NCBI GenBank assembly: GCA_011088105.1
Contig: JAALKI010000018.1
Coordinates: 1-53,555 of the forward strand
From: Nitrospirota bacterium
Lineage (GTDB): Bacteria > Nitrospirota > Nitrospiria > Nitrospirales > UBA8639
Length of the DNA: 53,555 nucleotides
Direction: 5' to 3'
Shown piece after piece: positions 16,687-24,832 of this stretch. The translations under genes and the position numbers were made by a program. Positions within the stretch are counted from its first letter, which is position 1. Each line of letters begins with the position of its first letter. The notes below the pieces were generated by a model. It made no database searches. It was not told the DNA's origin and was given only the letters and a program-made list of their open reading frames with translations.

Positions 16687-17091
16687 TTAGACGAGAGCTG
16701 TCCCTGGACGTCGCTCAATCAATTCGATTTCATACCCGTCAGGAGCATCAATAAAAATAAACCGGCTACCTGAACTCGTGCAGGTCGGTCCATCCGTAAT
16801 CGGAATCTGTTTCGATTGGAGTTCTTGAATCGTCTCATCGAGATTCTCTACTTCAAATGCCAAATGCACAAGATCTTCTTCTACCATGACGGGTCCACTG
16901 GGAGGAAAGCTACATAGTTCGATCAGCTCTTCACTATTGGGAACAGCCAAAAACGCGAGATGGGAGCCGCGTGGGGAAACTTTTCGCTCCAGGATCTCCA
17001 ACCCCAACACCTGTTGATAAAATGCAAGTGTTTGATCCATGTCACTGACCCGCATTCGGGTATGCAGAAGCTTTTTTACGAGCATCGCCAC
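16687..17091 (-). CDS. VOC-superfamily protein, lactoylglutathione lyase-like
   Basis: A 134-residue glyoxalase-fold protein with two beta-alpha-beta-beta-beta repeats. Likely metal ligands are His in LLHTRMRV, Glu in ELIELCS, His in DLVHLAFEV and Glu in GYEIELIE, the four-residue pattern of GloA-type glyoxalase I. The segment FYQQVLGLE is also characteristic. Glyoxalase I isomerises the methylglyoxal-glutathione adduct. Whether this organism uses glutathione cannot be seen, so the exact substrate is open. It lies 15 bases upstream of uvrC on the same strand and may be cotranscribed. Confidence 0.85.
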   Translation of the reverse strand: MAMLVKKLLHTRMRVSDMDQTLAFYQQVLGLEILERKVSPRGSHLAFLAVPNSEELIELCSFPPSGPVMVEEDLVHLAFEVENLDETIQELQSKQIPITDGPTCTSSGSRFIFIDAPDGYEIELIERRPGTALV

Positions 17092-17401
17092 GATCCTTTC
17101 ATCTCTTTCTTCCCTATGAATGGTTTCTTCGTGATTGTACCGAACCCTGATGAGAGCAACAAGAAGCCATAATGGAACGTCTCATCTCATGGCATGAGAT
17201 CCTGTATCAGTTGAGATGCCACCTCTGTTTATGTGATAACTCTCCGCTCAACGCTTGTTGTTCTCATGAAGAAGACAATGAATGACTCAAAAATTGCTCG
17301 TATTGCTGGCAGCAATGGCACTCCCAAACAGGCTTATGCCATAGAGGATTGATCAACAATCCCTCGTCAAGATGAATGAGTGAGAGGAGCCCACTTCGTT
17401 T
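17092..17401. other. Divergent intergenic region with small Cys-rich ORFs
   Basis: The region lies between divergent gloA-like and aroE genes and should hold both promoters. A 37-codon plus-strand ORF (17172-17285) encodes a peptide with RCHLCLC and ACCSH. A minus-strand open stretch near 17265-17395 contains WECHCCQQY but has no ATG. An inverted repeat ATCTCAT-GGC-ATGAGAT lies near 17187. None of these can be established as a gene from sequence alone. Confidence 0.3.
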
Positions 17402-18256
17402 ATGGATATCAATACACATACACAGCTCTGTGGGGTGCTCGGTAATCCTGTTGAACATTCCCTGTCTCCAGCCATCCATAATGCCGCTTTTCAACATCTC
17501 TCACTTAATTTCGTCTATCTCGCCTTTCAGGTTGAAGATATTGAACGGGCTATCGCCGGCATCCGCGCACTCGGCAATATTCGCGGTCTCAGTGTGACCA
17601 TCCCTCATAAAGTATCGGCTATCCCACATTTGAATGATATCGACCCAACAGCTCAGCACATCGGTGCCATTAATACCATCGTGAAAACCCAAAGCACATT
17701 GACAGGCTACAACACCGATGCCCTGGGCGCGCTTCGCGCGATCAAGGAACAACACATTCCTCTCCACGATGCTCATGTGTTACTTGTGGGATCGGGTGGG
17801 GCCGCTCGAGCCTTGGCCTTTGGTCTTGCGATAGACGGCGGAATCTCCAAACTGACCATCGTCGGCATTGATCAGAGAGAGCGGCAGGAGCTCGTCAATG
17901 ATCTTCGCCAGCGTACCCCCATCACAGTTAAAGAGGGAGACCTCTCTCAAGACAGCTTGAAGCCCATGATAGCCGAGGTCCGCCTCTTGATCCATTGCAC
18001 ACCGATTGGAATGCATCCCAATGTTGACGCCTCTTGCATTCCTCGGGAATTACTTAGCCCCCATCTGGCTATCATGGATATTGTGTATAATCCCTTGGAA
18101 ACACAATTACTCAAGGATGCCGCACAAGCCGGTTGTCAAACCATTCCCGGCATTGACATGTTTCTCTACCAAGCCGTGGCCCAATTCGAACTCTGGACTG
18201 AGCAACCAGCTCCTGTTGACGTCATGCGCCGCGTATTGGAATCTCATTTTTCATGA
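17402..18256 (+). CDS. aroE: Shikimate dehydrogenase
   Basis: Reduces 3-dehydroshikimate to shikimate with NADPH in aromatic amino acid synthesis. The 284-residue protein has the substrate-binding SLSP motif (residues 22-25), the catalytic Lys in VTIPHK, NTDA in the GYNTDALG segment, the glycine-rich nucleotide site VGSGGAARA and the C-terminal GIDMFLYQA helix that completes the active site. Its stop overlaps the aroK start by four bases, forming an aroEK unit for consecutive pathway steps. Confidence 0.95.
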   Translation: MDINTHTQLCGVLGNPVEHSLSPAIHNAAFQHLSLNFVYLAFQVEDIERAIAGIRALGNIRGLSVTIPHKVSAIPHLNDIDPTAQHIGAINTIVKTQSTLTGYNTDALGALRAIKEQHIPLHDAHVLLVGSGGAARALAFGLAIDGGISKLTIVGIDQRERQELVNDLRQRTPITVKEGDLSQDSLKPMIAEVRLLIHCTPIGMHPNVDASCIPRELLSPHLAIMDIVYNPLETQLLKDAAQAGCQTIPGIDMFLYQAVAQFELWTEQPAPVDVMRRVLESHFS

Positions 18257-18774
18257 ATATCGTCTTGATTGGCTACCGGGGAACGGGGAAAAGCACTATC
18301 GCCACGCTTGTCGGACAACAACTAGGATGGGACGTCACGTCAACGGATGAAGAAATTGTGAGGCGTGCCAAACGTACTATTCCAGAGATTGTTGAAAAAT
18401 TTGGCTGGGACCATTTCCGAGATCTGGAAACCGCCGTCTGTCAAAGTTTTATCGACAAAGACCACATAGTGATCGACACAGGCGGTGGGGCCATATTGAG
18501 AGAAAAAAATGCCAATCATCTCAAATCCAACGGGATCGTATTTTGGCTAACCGCGTCGGTGGACACGATTATTCAACGCATCGGACAGGATACGCAACGC
18601 CCTTCCCTCACAGGCCAGAAGACGTTCACGGAAGAAGTCGAAGACGTGCTCCGTGAACGGACACCTCGTTATGCAGCTGCAGCCGACCATGTTCTGCCTA
18701 CAGACCATGACGTGCCAGCAACCCTCGCCGACATCATCGTGCAACGGGCGGGCTGTTCGCCTCAGACTTCCTAA
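18253..18774 (+). CDS. aroK: Shikimate kinase
   Basis: Phosphorylates shikimate at the 3-hydroxyl using ATP, the step after AroE. The 173-residue P-loop kinase has a Walker A motif GYRGTGKST at residues 7-15, the STDEEI segment with the shikimate-binding Asp, FRDLE with the conserved Arg and Glu, the DTGGGAI glycine-rich loop and a lid region with RPSL. Translation is probably coupled to aroE by the ATGA overlap. Confidence 0.94.
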   Translation: MNIVLIGYRGTGKSTIATLVGQQLGWDVTSTDEEIVRRAKRTIPEIVEKFGWDHFRDLETAVCQSFIDKDHIVIDTGGGAILREKNANHLKSNGIVFWLTASVDTIIQRIGQDTQRPSLTGQKTFTEEVEDVLRERTPRYAAAADHVLPTDHDVPATLADIIVQRAGCSPQTS

Positions 18775-18862
18775 ACAGCTGTAGGGTATTCTCGTTCTGG
18801 AATGATGTGAGAGAAAGCCCATTTACACACTGTCACCGGAAAACAGGCGATCCCCTACCCCA

Positions 18863-19396
18863 ATGATTGTGGACATAGTAAATTCAACTGTGCAACATTT
18901 CCCTGTGATGAACGCGCATGAGTACTGGAAATCTTCTTTGGGGTTGCAGTGGTGTCAATGGCTACTCAATAGCTATCACCAATGGTTGGGCGAGGAATTG
19001 ATTGCACGGCAAGGAGATCTTGAAACCCAGAGTGAACGTTTATATCATGCCCCCTTTGTCGTCGTATCACATGGAACGCAAAACGATCCACTCTTGAATT
19101 ATGGTAATCAGATCGCCTTGGAGCTGTGGGAAATGGATTGGGCACAGTTCTCTGTCACCCCTTCCAGATTGACGGCAGAACCGGTGAGTCAAGCTGAACG
19201 AGCACAGATGTTGCAACAAGCGGCAACGAGAGGTCACATTCGTGAGTATCAAGGCATTCGCATTTCCCAAACTGGCAGGCGATTTTGGGTTGATCACGCT
19301 ATTGTGTGGAATGTTCTAGACGAACACAATACTCCACGTGGACAAGCTGCAACATTTTCCGCCTGGCAGTATGTGAAAAACCCTGACAAACCGTAA
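18863..19396 (+). CDS. MEKHLA-domain (PAS-like) protein
   Basis: A 177-residue protein matching the MEKHLA domain, a PAS-like fold also found at the C-terminus of plant HD-ZIP III factors. Diagnostic parts are VVSHGTQNDPLLNYGNQ, ALELWEMDW, the PSRLTAEP segment and WNVLDE with a final ATFSAW. In bacteria these stand-alone proteins are thought to be small-ligand or redox sensors, but function is not established. An internal ATG at 18908 could be the true start. It sits between aroK and glk on the same strand with spacers of about 90 and 195 bases. Confidence 0.8.
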   Translation: MIVDIVNSTVQHFPVMNAHEYWKSSLGLQWCQWLLNSYHQWLGEELIARQGDLETQSERLYHAPFVVVSHGTQNDPLLNYGNQIALELWEMDWAQFSVTPSRLTAEPVSQAERAQMLQQAATRGHIREYQGIRISQTGRRFWVDHAIVWNVLDEHNTPRGQAATFSAWQYVKNPDKP

Positions 19397-19591
19397 GGCA
19401 CCGCCCATAGACGATGATTGCATCTTTGCTCCATCATTCTTTAAGGTGGTGCGATATGAGACGATGGCTTCTGGTGTAGGACATTGTCTCTCGGGACCAG
19501 CCGGCTCTTGAGCAATTGCTCGATGATTCAATACCCCCAACAGAAACATCTGCGTGCCAAAACACTCAACATGTAAGGGCCCAAGAATACG

Positions 19592-20647
19592 ATGATACTT
19601 GCTGGAGACATTGGAGGAACCAAAAGCTACGTTGGCCTTTTTGATTGGAAAGATCAACGAGTCGAACCCATTCGGGAAGAGAAATTTTGGAATGCAGACT
19701 TTGGATCGTTTGAGGAACTCTTGACGGAGTTTCTAGAAGACCTAGAAAAATCCTATGGATCGCCTGGGCAAGAAGACCCTGCAGAGGATTCAGCACAAGA
19801 AAACCCTCCCCCCCTCAAACCAATTACGGCAGCATGCTTTGGAGTGCCAGGGCCAGTCATAGACAATCGCTGTCAAACCACGAATCTTCCCTGGGTCATC
19901 GATGGTACATCACTTCAGAAGCTGTCACAAAGTCCGAAAGTGCAATTATTAAATGACCTTGAAGCCATGGCTTACGGGCTGCAAGTGTTACGATCAGACG
20001 AAACCATGCTGCTAAACGCTGGCGGGAAAGAACACCCACAAGGGACCAAAGCCCTCATTGCTGCTGGAACCGGACTCGGCGAAGCCATCTTGTTTTGGGA
20101 TGGTCAACGCTACCGATCCTGTCCTTCCGAAGGCGGCCATGCGAGTTTTGCTCCCATCAGTGACAGAGAAATTGACTTGCTTCGCTATCTCCGAACCAGT
20201 TACCGACATGTCAGCTTTGAACGGGTGTTATCAGGGGAAGGCCTGCATCTCATCTATCAATTTCTTCGGGATACTCAAAAAAATGAGCCGACATGGTTTG
20301 CCCAAGAACTCCCAAACGGGGATCCAGCTGCGCTGATTGCTGAAGCCGCTCTCAAGGGGAAGCCTGATATTTGTGTGCAAGCCCTTGATCTCTTCATCTC
20401 AGTCTTTGGCGGCGAAACAGGCAACCTGGCCCTGAAGTCTTTAGCCTTAGGTGGGATCTATATTGGAGGAGGCATCGCCCCCAAAATTCTTCCCAAACTG
20501 AAACACGATACCTTTATGAAAGCGTTTACCGCAAAAGGTCGTTATCAACGCCTCCTGAACACCATTCCGGTCCGCGTGATTTTGAATGACCAGGCTGGAC
20601 TCTTAGGCGCAGCCTCCTATGCAGCTGAATCGGCCCTCTCACACTAA
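19592..20647 (+). CDS. glk: Glucokinase
   Basis: Phosphorylates glucose to glucose 6-phosphate with ATP. The 351-residue protein has the N-terminal phosphate loop GDIGGTK, the ACFGVPGPV segment, the LLNDLEAMAYG motif with the catalytic Asp, the ALIAAGTGLGEA phosphate-2 motif, the EGGHASFAP zinc/sugar-binding type segment and the C-terminal GGIYIGGGIAPK adenosine motif. This is the Glk family and not the ROK family. An acidic Pro-rich insertion (about residues 57-75) is unusual. rpiA follows four bases after the stop. Confidence 0.92.
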   Translation: MILAGDIGGTKSYVGLFDWKDQRVEPIREEKFWNADFGSFEELLTEFLEDLEKSYGSPGQEDPAEDSAQENPPPLKPITAACFGVPGPVIDNRCQTTNLPWVIDGTSLQKLSQSPKVQLLNDLEAMAYGLQVLRSDETMLLNAGGKEHPQGTKALIAAGTGLGEAILFWDGQRYRSCPSEGGHASFAPISDREIDLLRYLRTSYRHVSFERVLSGEGLHLIYQFLRDTQKNEPTWFAQELPNGDPAALIAEAALKGKPDICVQALDLFISVFGGETGNLALKSLALGGIYIGGGIAPKILPKLKHDTFMKAFTAKGRYQRLLNTIPVRVILNDQAGLLGAASYAAESALSH

Positions 20648-20651
20648 TACC

Positions 20652-21377
20652 ATGACGTCTCGTACCTCACACACGTTTGAAGATCCAGACACCCAAAAAC
20701 AGATTGCGGCGGAAGCGGCGGTTGCCTACGTCCATGACGGAGATGTCATCGGACTCGGAACCGGATCAACCGTCAAACACTTTCTGTCCGCCCTCAAAGA
20801 AAAAGTGAAGGCTGGCTGGCGGATTCAAGGCGTATCCACATCACAAGCAACCAGTAACCTCGCTCAACAATTCGGCATTCCTCTTCTGACAGAGGAGAAA
20901 GACTGGGTGATCAACGTTGCCATTGATGGCACCGATCAAGTCGACCCACGTTTTAATCTGATTAAAGGTGGGGGAGGGGCGCTGTTACGTGAGAAAATTG
21001 TGGCTTCGGCAGCACGCCAGTTTATCGTCATCGCCGATGCGAGTAAACACGTACCGGTTCTGGGACATCCCATGCCACTTCCCGTTGAGGTCATACCGTT
21101 TGGATGGCCCCACACCGCAAAATTGATTCAGCAATTAGGTTATCGTTCTGTTCTCCGGCAGCGTGATGGAAGAGCGTTCTTAACTGATAGCGGACATTAT
21201 ATTTTGGATGTGGCCATCGATCGTATCGACGATCCGGCTTTGCTTGAGACCACCTTGAATACCATCCCAGGCGTGGTGGACAATGGGCTTTTTGTGGGCC
21301 GAACATCGCTGTTGATTCTAGGGACCCCTCATGGTGTTGAAATCTCTTCTCCAACCACTCGACCATCCTCTGTTTGA
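20652..21377 (+). CDS. rpiA: Ribose-5-phosphate isomerase A
   Basis: Interconverts ribose 5-phosphate and ribulose 5-phosphate. The protein of about 241 residues carries the family signatures GLGTGSTVKHF near the N-terminus, DGTDQVDPRFNLIKGGGGALLREKIVA in the middle (split: catalytic Asp in DGTDQVD, Glu in LLREK), and LPVEVIPFGW, followed by DNGLFVG near the C-terminus. I used the ATG at 20652, four bases after the glk stop, in preference to the overlapping ATG at 20619. It is probably cotranscribed with glk. Confidence 0.95.
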   Translation: MTSRTSHTFEDPDTQKQIAAEAAVAYVHDGDVIGLGTGSTVKHFLSALKEKVKAGWRIQGVSTSQATSNLAQQFGIPLLTEEKDWVINVAIDGTDQVDPRFNLIKGGGGALLREKIVASAARQFIVIADASKHVPVLGHPMPLPVEVIPFGWPHTAKLIQQLGYRSVLRQRDGRAFLTDSGHYILDVAIDRIDDPALLETTLNTIPGVVDNGLFVGRTSLLILGTPHGVEISSPTTRPSSV

Positions 21378-21494
21378 AATCCTGTGTGGTGGCAGCATGC
21401 CTGTCAGAACAGGCTATTGGTAACTTCGCCGATAGTCAGCAAAGAACCGTATGGATGTTGTCAAAAAAGGGTGCAGACAGAAAGGATTGTGTTG

Positions 21495-23024
21495 ATGCTT
21501 GCCACGCAGAAGAACAAGACAAGAAGAACACCCGTCACTGGCGTATCGACGATGGTGATGGCGATAGGAATGAGTCTCGTGATTCTGAGCTTCGTGCAAT
21601 GTTCGCAAGAACCCCCAGAAACCATGCCAGTAGCGAGAGCGGCCATGCCATCCGCCACCACACCACAGGATTCTCCGACTTTGCCAACGTCTGTGGCGTT
21701 TCCTGGCAATGGGACCTTTACTCGCGTAGCCAAAGATGCCATGGCATCTGTCGTGAATATTTCCTCCACTCGAAAGGTTTCCCCATCGGGGAAAGAGGCA
21801 CCTTCTCCTTTTTTTAATGATCCCTTTTTTAGACGATTTTTTGGGGAAGAGTTCGAACGTCCGTTTCGGTCTCCGAAAAAACGACCGGAACAAGGGCTGG
21901 GCTCAGGCGTCATTGTTCGCTCTGATGGCTATATCGTCACGAATCATCATGTTGTGGCACAGGCTGATGAACTCACCGTCTTGATCAATGGCAAGCAACA
22001 ATATACCGCCAAACTCATTGGAACCGACCCAAAAACCGATCTGGCCGTAATTAAGGTAGACGCACACGACCTCCCGACATTGCCCTGGGGAAATTCCGAC
22101 TCATTAGAAGTCGGAGAGGTTGTGTTAGCAGTTGGCAATCCATTTGGCCTCAATCAAACCGTCACCATGGGGATTATCAGCGCTGTCGGTCGGGCCAATA
22201 TGGGAATTGTTGACTATGAAGACTTTATCCAGACCGATGCTGCGATTAATCCTGGCAACTCCGGTGGTGCGTTAGTCAATTTACAAGGGGCATTGATCGG
22301 AATTAACACCGCTATCTTTTCCAGAACCGGTGGATATATGGGCATTGGGTTTGCCATTCCAAGCAAGATGGTCAAGCACGTCATGGATAGCTTGATTGAA
22401 CGTGGAAAGGTTGTCAGAGGATGGCTCGGAGTCTCGATTCAAGAACTTACCCCAGAGCTCGCTGAACAGTTTGGGGCATCCGAAGCCTCTGGAGCGTTAG
22501 TCGGCGAGGTCGTAGAAGAGAGTCCAGCCGAAGAAGGCGGGCTAAAACGCGCTGACATTGTCCAACAATATAATGGCATCGCAGTCCGAGACCCCACGCA
22601 TTTGCGATCACTGGTGGCTGAGACCCAACCAAACACTGTGGTTTCAATAAAAATTCTACGAAACGAACGCTCGCAAATGCTCTCTGTGACCATCGGCGAT
22701 ATGCCACGCAATATGGCCATGCAGGGGCAAGGAGCACCTGGACGAACCCAAGGCCATCACGCCCTTTCGGGGATTGCTGTTGAACCCGTTCCTCCTGGCC
22801 AAGTCAGAGGTGACCGTGGTGTCATTATTACCCAGGTCACACCGGAGAGCCCTGGTGAACGTGCTGGGCTTCGTCAAGGTGATGTGATCGTCGAAGTCAA
22901 TCGGATGCCCATTCGTCACGTTCGCGATTTTGATCAACTCACCCAACAATTAACACCCACATCGCCTGTGCTGCTCCTTTTGAAGCGAGGTCAGGGCACA
23001 CTTTATCTATCCATTAAACCGTAA
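21495..23024 (+). CDS. DegP/HtrA-family serine protease, predicted lipoprotein
   Basis: An envelope protease of the Do family, about 509 residues from the ATG at 21495. The N-terminal hydrophobic segment ends FVQC, a lipobox, so it is probably membrane-anchored, unlike the soluble E. coli DegP. The trypsin-like domain shows the triad as His in VTNHHVV, Asp in KTDLAVIKVD and Ser in NPGNSGGALV. Two PDZ domains follow (about residues 295-385 and 410-500; VRGWLGVSIQEL opens the first and GERAGLRQGDVI lies in the second). The family degrades or refolds damaged periplasmic proteins. Upstream in-frame sequence to 21384 looks non-coding. Confidence 0.93.
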   Translation: MLATQKNKTRRTPVTGVSTMVMAIGMSLVILSFVQCSQEPPETMPVARAAMPSATTPQDSPTLPTSVAFPGNGTFTRVAKDAMASVVNISSTRKVSPSGKEAPSPFFNDPFFRRFFGEEFERPFRSPKKRPEQGLGSGVIVRSDGYIVTNHHVVAQADELTVLINGKQQYTAKLIGTDPKTDLAVIKVDAHDLPTLPWGNSDSLEVGEVVLAVGNPFGLNQTVTMGIISAVGRANMGIVDYEDFIQTDAAINPGNSGGALVNLQGALIGINTAIFSRTGGYMGIGFAIPSKMVKHVMDSLIERGKVVRGWLGVSIQELTPELAEQFGASEASGALVGEVVEESPAEEGGLKRADIVQQYNGIAVRDPTHLRSLVAETQPNTVVSIKILRNERSQMLSVTIGDMPRNMAMQGQGAPGRTQGHHALSGIAVEPVPPGQVRGDRGVIITQVTPESPGERAGLRQGDVIVEVNRMPIRHVRDFDQLTQQLTPTSPVLLLLKRGQGTLYLSIKP

Positions 23025-23047
23025 GAGAAATTGGCCACGAATCCATA

Positions 23048-23767
23048 ATGTGGAAAACGACAACAGAGCCCGAACGACAATTGAAGCGTATGGCATCGAT
23101 CACCAGCAATTGGACTGCTGCACAGACATACGCCAAGGCTATGCATTTTTTTCGAATGGCAACATTCATTGTACTGACAGGGATCATGACACAGGTTGCT
23201 GCACACACAGCTTATGCATCTAGTCCTCATTCTCCGCATGACCCACAACATGGCTTCTCCGACTTTGAATCCTTACCTGATCTTCCTCCGGAAGGACCTG
23301 ACACGTTCCATTCTCACCAAAACATCCCGTTGCAAGACACATCCATTTCGATTGATGAAGCCCCCAAAGGACTGTTCCGCGACATTACCCTTGCTGAAGG
23401 GTTTGAGGAAGATCTGGAGTTTCGCCGTGGCCACGGGGTCTATCCTGTTGGCCCCACAAACGTCTTTTCTCAGGAGACTGTCGCCGTGTTTGTGGTCTTT
23501 CGCGTCCACAAGCATTATGCTGCCTATGAAGTGATTGGCCGACTCTATCCTGAAACAGCCGATGGCCTTGATCCCAAGCAATGGATCGATGAAGATGCCA
23601 TGTATTTGGCTTTGGAAGATGAAAGCGGATATCTGAAGCTCTTCCCTCCGTCAAAAGGCTGGCAACCTGGTCGGTACCGGGTGGAAATCTATGTGGGGTA
23701 TGAAGTCAGTGCCCTCAACCGCATGGGAACCATGCGATTTACCATCCAACCTTCTTTAAACAATTGA
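23048..23767 (+). CDS. Secreted protein of unknown function
   Basis: A 239-residue open frame; the ATG at 23141 may be the true start because it puts a clean signal peptide (MHFFRMATFIVLTGI to AYA) at the N-terminus. The following region is His/Pro-rich (SSPHSPHDPQHGF), then a compact domain contains FVVFRVHKHYAAYEVIGRLYPE and GWQPGRYRVEIYVG, suggesting a beta-sandwich of the kind that binds other envelope components. I do not recognise a named family. It starts 24 bases after the degP-like gene on the same strand, so a shared transcript is likely. Confidence 0.75.
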   Translation: MWKTTTEPERQLKRMASITSNWTAAQTYAKAMHFFRMATFIVLTGIMTQVAAHTAYASSPHSPHDPQHGFSDFESLPDLPPEGPDTFHSHQNIPLQDTSISIDEAPKGLFRDITLAEGFEEDLEFRRGHGVYPVGPTNVFSQETVAVFVVFRVHKHYAAYEVIGRLYPETADGLDPKQWIDEDAMYLALEDESGYLKLFPPSKGWQPGRYRVEIYVGYEVSALNRMGTMRFTIQPSLNN

Positions 23768-23816
23768 ACAAACAATACCATGCGACTGACTCCATGGTGT
23801 GATCTCAGATACTGAC

Positions 23817-24572
23817 ATGACGCAATCTCCTTGGCTATCAGTAGTTATTCCCATTAAGGATGAACGGGAGAATCTGCCTCCACTGACGAGCCAATTAATC
23901 CATGTCTTACGCAATCTGCCTGAGCCTCAAAACACCTCATTTGAAATTCTCTACATCGATGATGGAAGCACCGATGGCAGTGAGGAACGCTTGGACCAGC
24001 TTGCTGAGGAATACCCGGAAGTGCTTGTCTTACATTTAGACAAGAATTACGGACAAACCGCCGCGTTTGACGCAGGATTTCGTCATGCCCGTGGAGAGCT
24101 CGTGGCAACACTCGATGGCGATCTCCAATATGATCCTGCCGACCTGTTGATCCTGCTCCCCTTTGCCTCACGCCATGATCTCGTATGCGGACAACGAACC
24201 CAACGACATGACACCTTCATTCGAAGGCTCTCATCCCGCATTGCATTTTTTGTCAGAAAGACGGTTATCCATGACACGATTCACGATACCGGTTGCTCAT
24301 TAAAAATATTTCGTAAGAGCATGCTGCACTACATTCCTCCGTTCAAAGGCATGCATCGGTTCTATCCAGCATTGGCCAAGATACATGGCTTGTCGGTTGT
24401 CGAAATCCCCGTTCAACATTTCCCTCGCATTCATGGCCAATCCAAGTATGGGATAAGCAATCGGTTGTTCTCCGGACTCTACGACCTGATTGCCATTCGA
24501 TGGATGCAACGGCGGTACGTGAACTATCAAATGAAAGAGGAGAGAAAAAAGATTGTCCATGACAACAACTGA
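23817..24572 (+). CDS. GT2 glycosyltransferase, dolichol/undecaprenyl-phosphate sugar transferase type
   Basis: A family 2 glycosyltransferase of about 251 residues. The GT-A fold shows SVVIPIKDERENL, the YIDDGSTDGS nucleotide-binding motif, DKNYGQTAAFDAGFRHA and the DGDLQYDP metal motif (DXD type), then DTGCSLKIFRK. This is the pattern of DPM1/ArnC-like enzymes that load a sugar on polyprenyl phosphate. It lacks the C-terminal transmembrane helices of ArnC, as DPM1 does. The ATG at 23817 is preferred to a GTG at 23799. The next gene overlaps it, and a GT83-type enzyme that could use its product lies one gene downstream. Confidence 0.9.
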   Translation: MTQSPWLSVVIPIKDERENLPPLTSQLIHVLRNLPEPQNTSFEILYIDDGSTDGSEERLDQLAEEYPEVLVLHLDKNYGQTAAFDAGFRHARGELVATLDGDLQYDPADLLILLPFASRHDLVCGQRTQRHDTFIRRLSSRIAFFVRKTVIHDTIHDTGCSLKIFRKSMLHYIPPFKGMHRFYPALAKIHGLSVVEIPVQHFPRIHGQSKYGISNRLFSGLYDLIAIRWMQRRYVNYQMKEERKKIVHDNN

Positions 24573-24822
24573 AATAGTGTGGGTTGGCATTGGGTTTCTG
24601 GGGCAAGGATTATTTTTCTCCCGATGGCTCATTCAATGGATGGCCTCCGAACGAAAAGCCGAGAGCCATATGCCAACCTCGTTCTGGTACATGAGTCTTG
24701 CTGGAAGTCTCATTGTGTTATCCTATGCATGGTATCGGCAAGATCCTGTTTTTATTGCTGGCCAGAGTGTCGGATCTATCGTCTATATCCGCAACTTGAT
24801 GTTTATCCATCGAAGTCGGTAA
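24559..24822 (+). CDS. LAB_N (lipid A biosynthesis N-terminal) domain membrane protein
   Basis: An 87-residue protein matching the LAB_N domain found at the N-terminus of some lipid-A-disaccharide synthases and as small stand-alone proteins. It has three hydrophobic segments. The conserved parts are GQGLFFSRWLIQWMASE, SFWYMSLAGSLIVLSYA and DPVFIAGQSVGSIVYIRNL. Stand-alone forms are commonly encoded beside GT2 and ArnT-like transferases and may act in lipid-linked sugar handling; the biochemical role is not settled. It overlaps the GT2 gene by 14 bases and is followed 11 bases later by the GT83-type gene. Confidence 0.87.
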   Translation: MTTTEIVWVGIGFLGQGLFFSRWLIQWMASERKAESHMPTSFWYMSLAGSLIVLSYAWYRQDPVFIAGQSVGSIVYIRNLMFIHRSR

Positions 24823-24832
24823 CAGGCCACTT

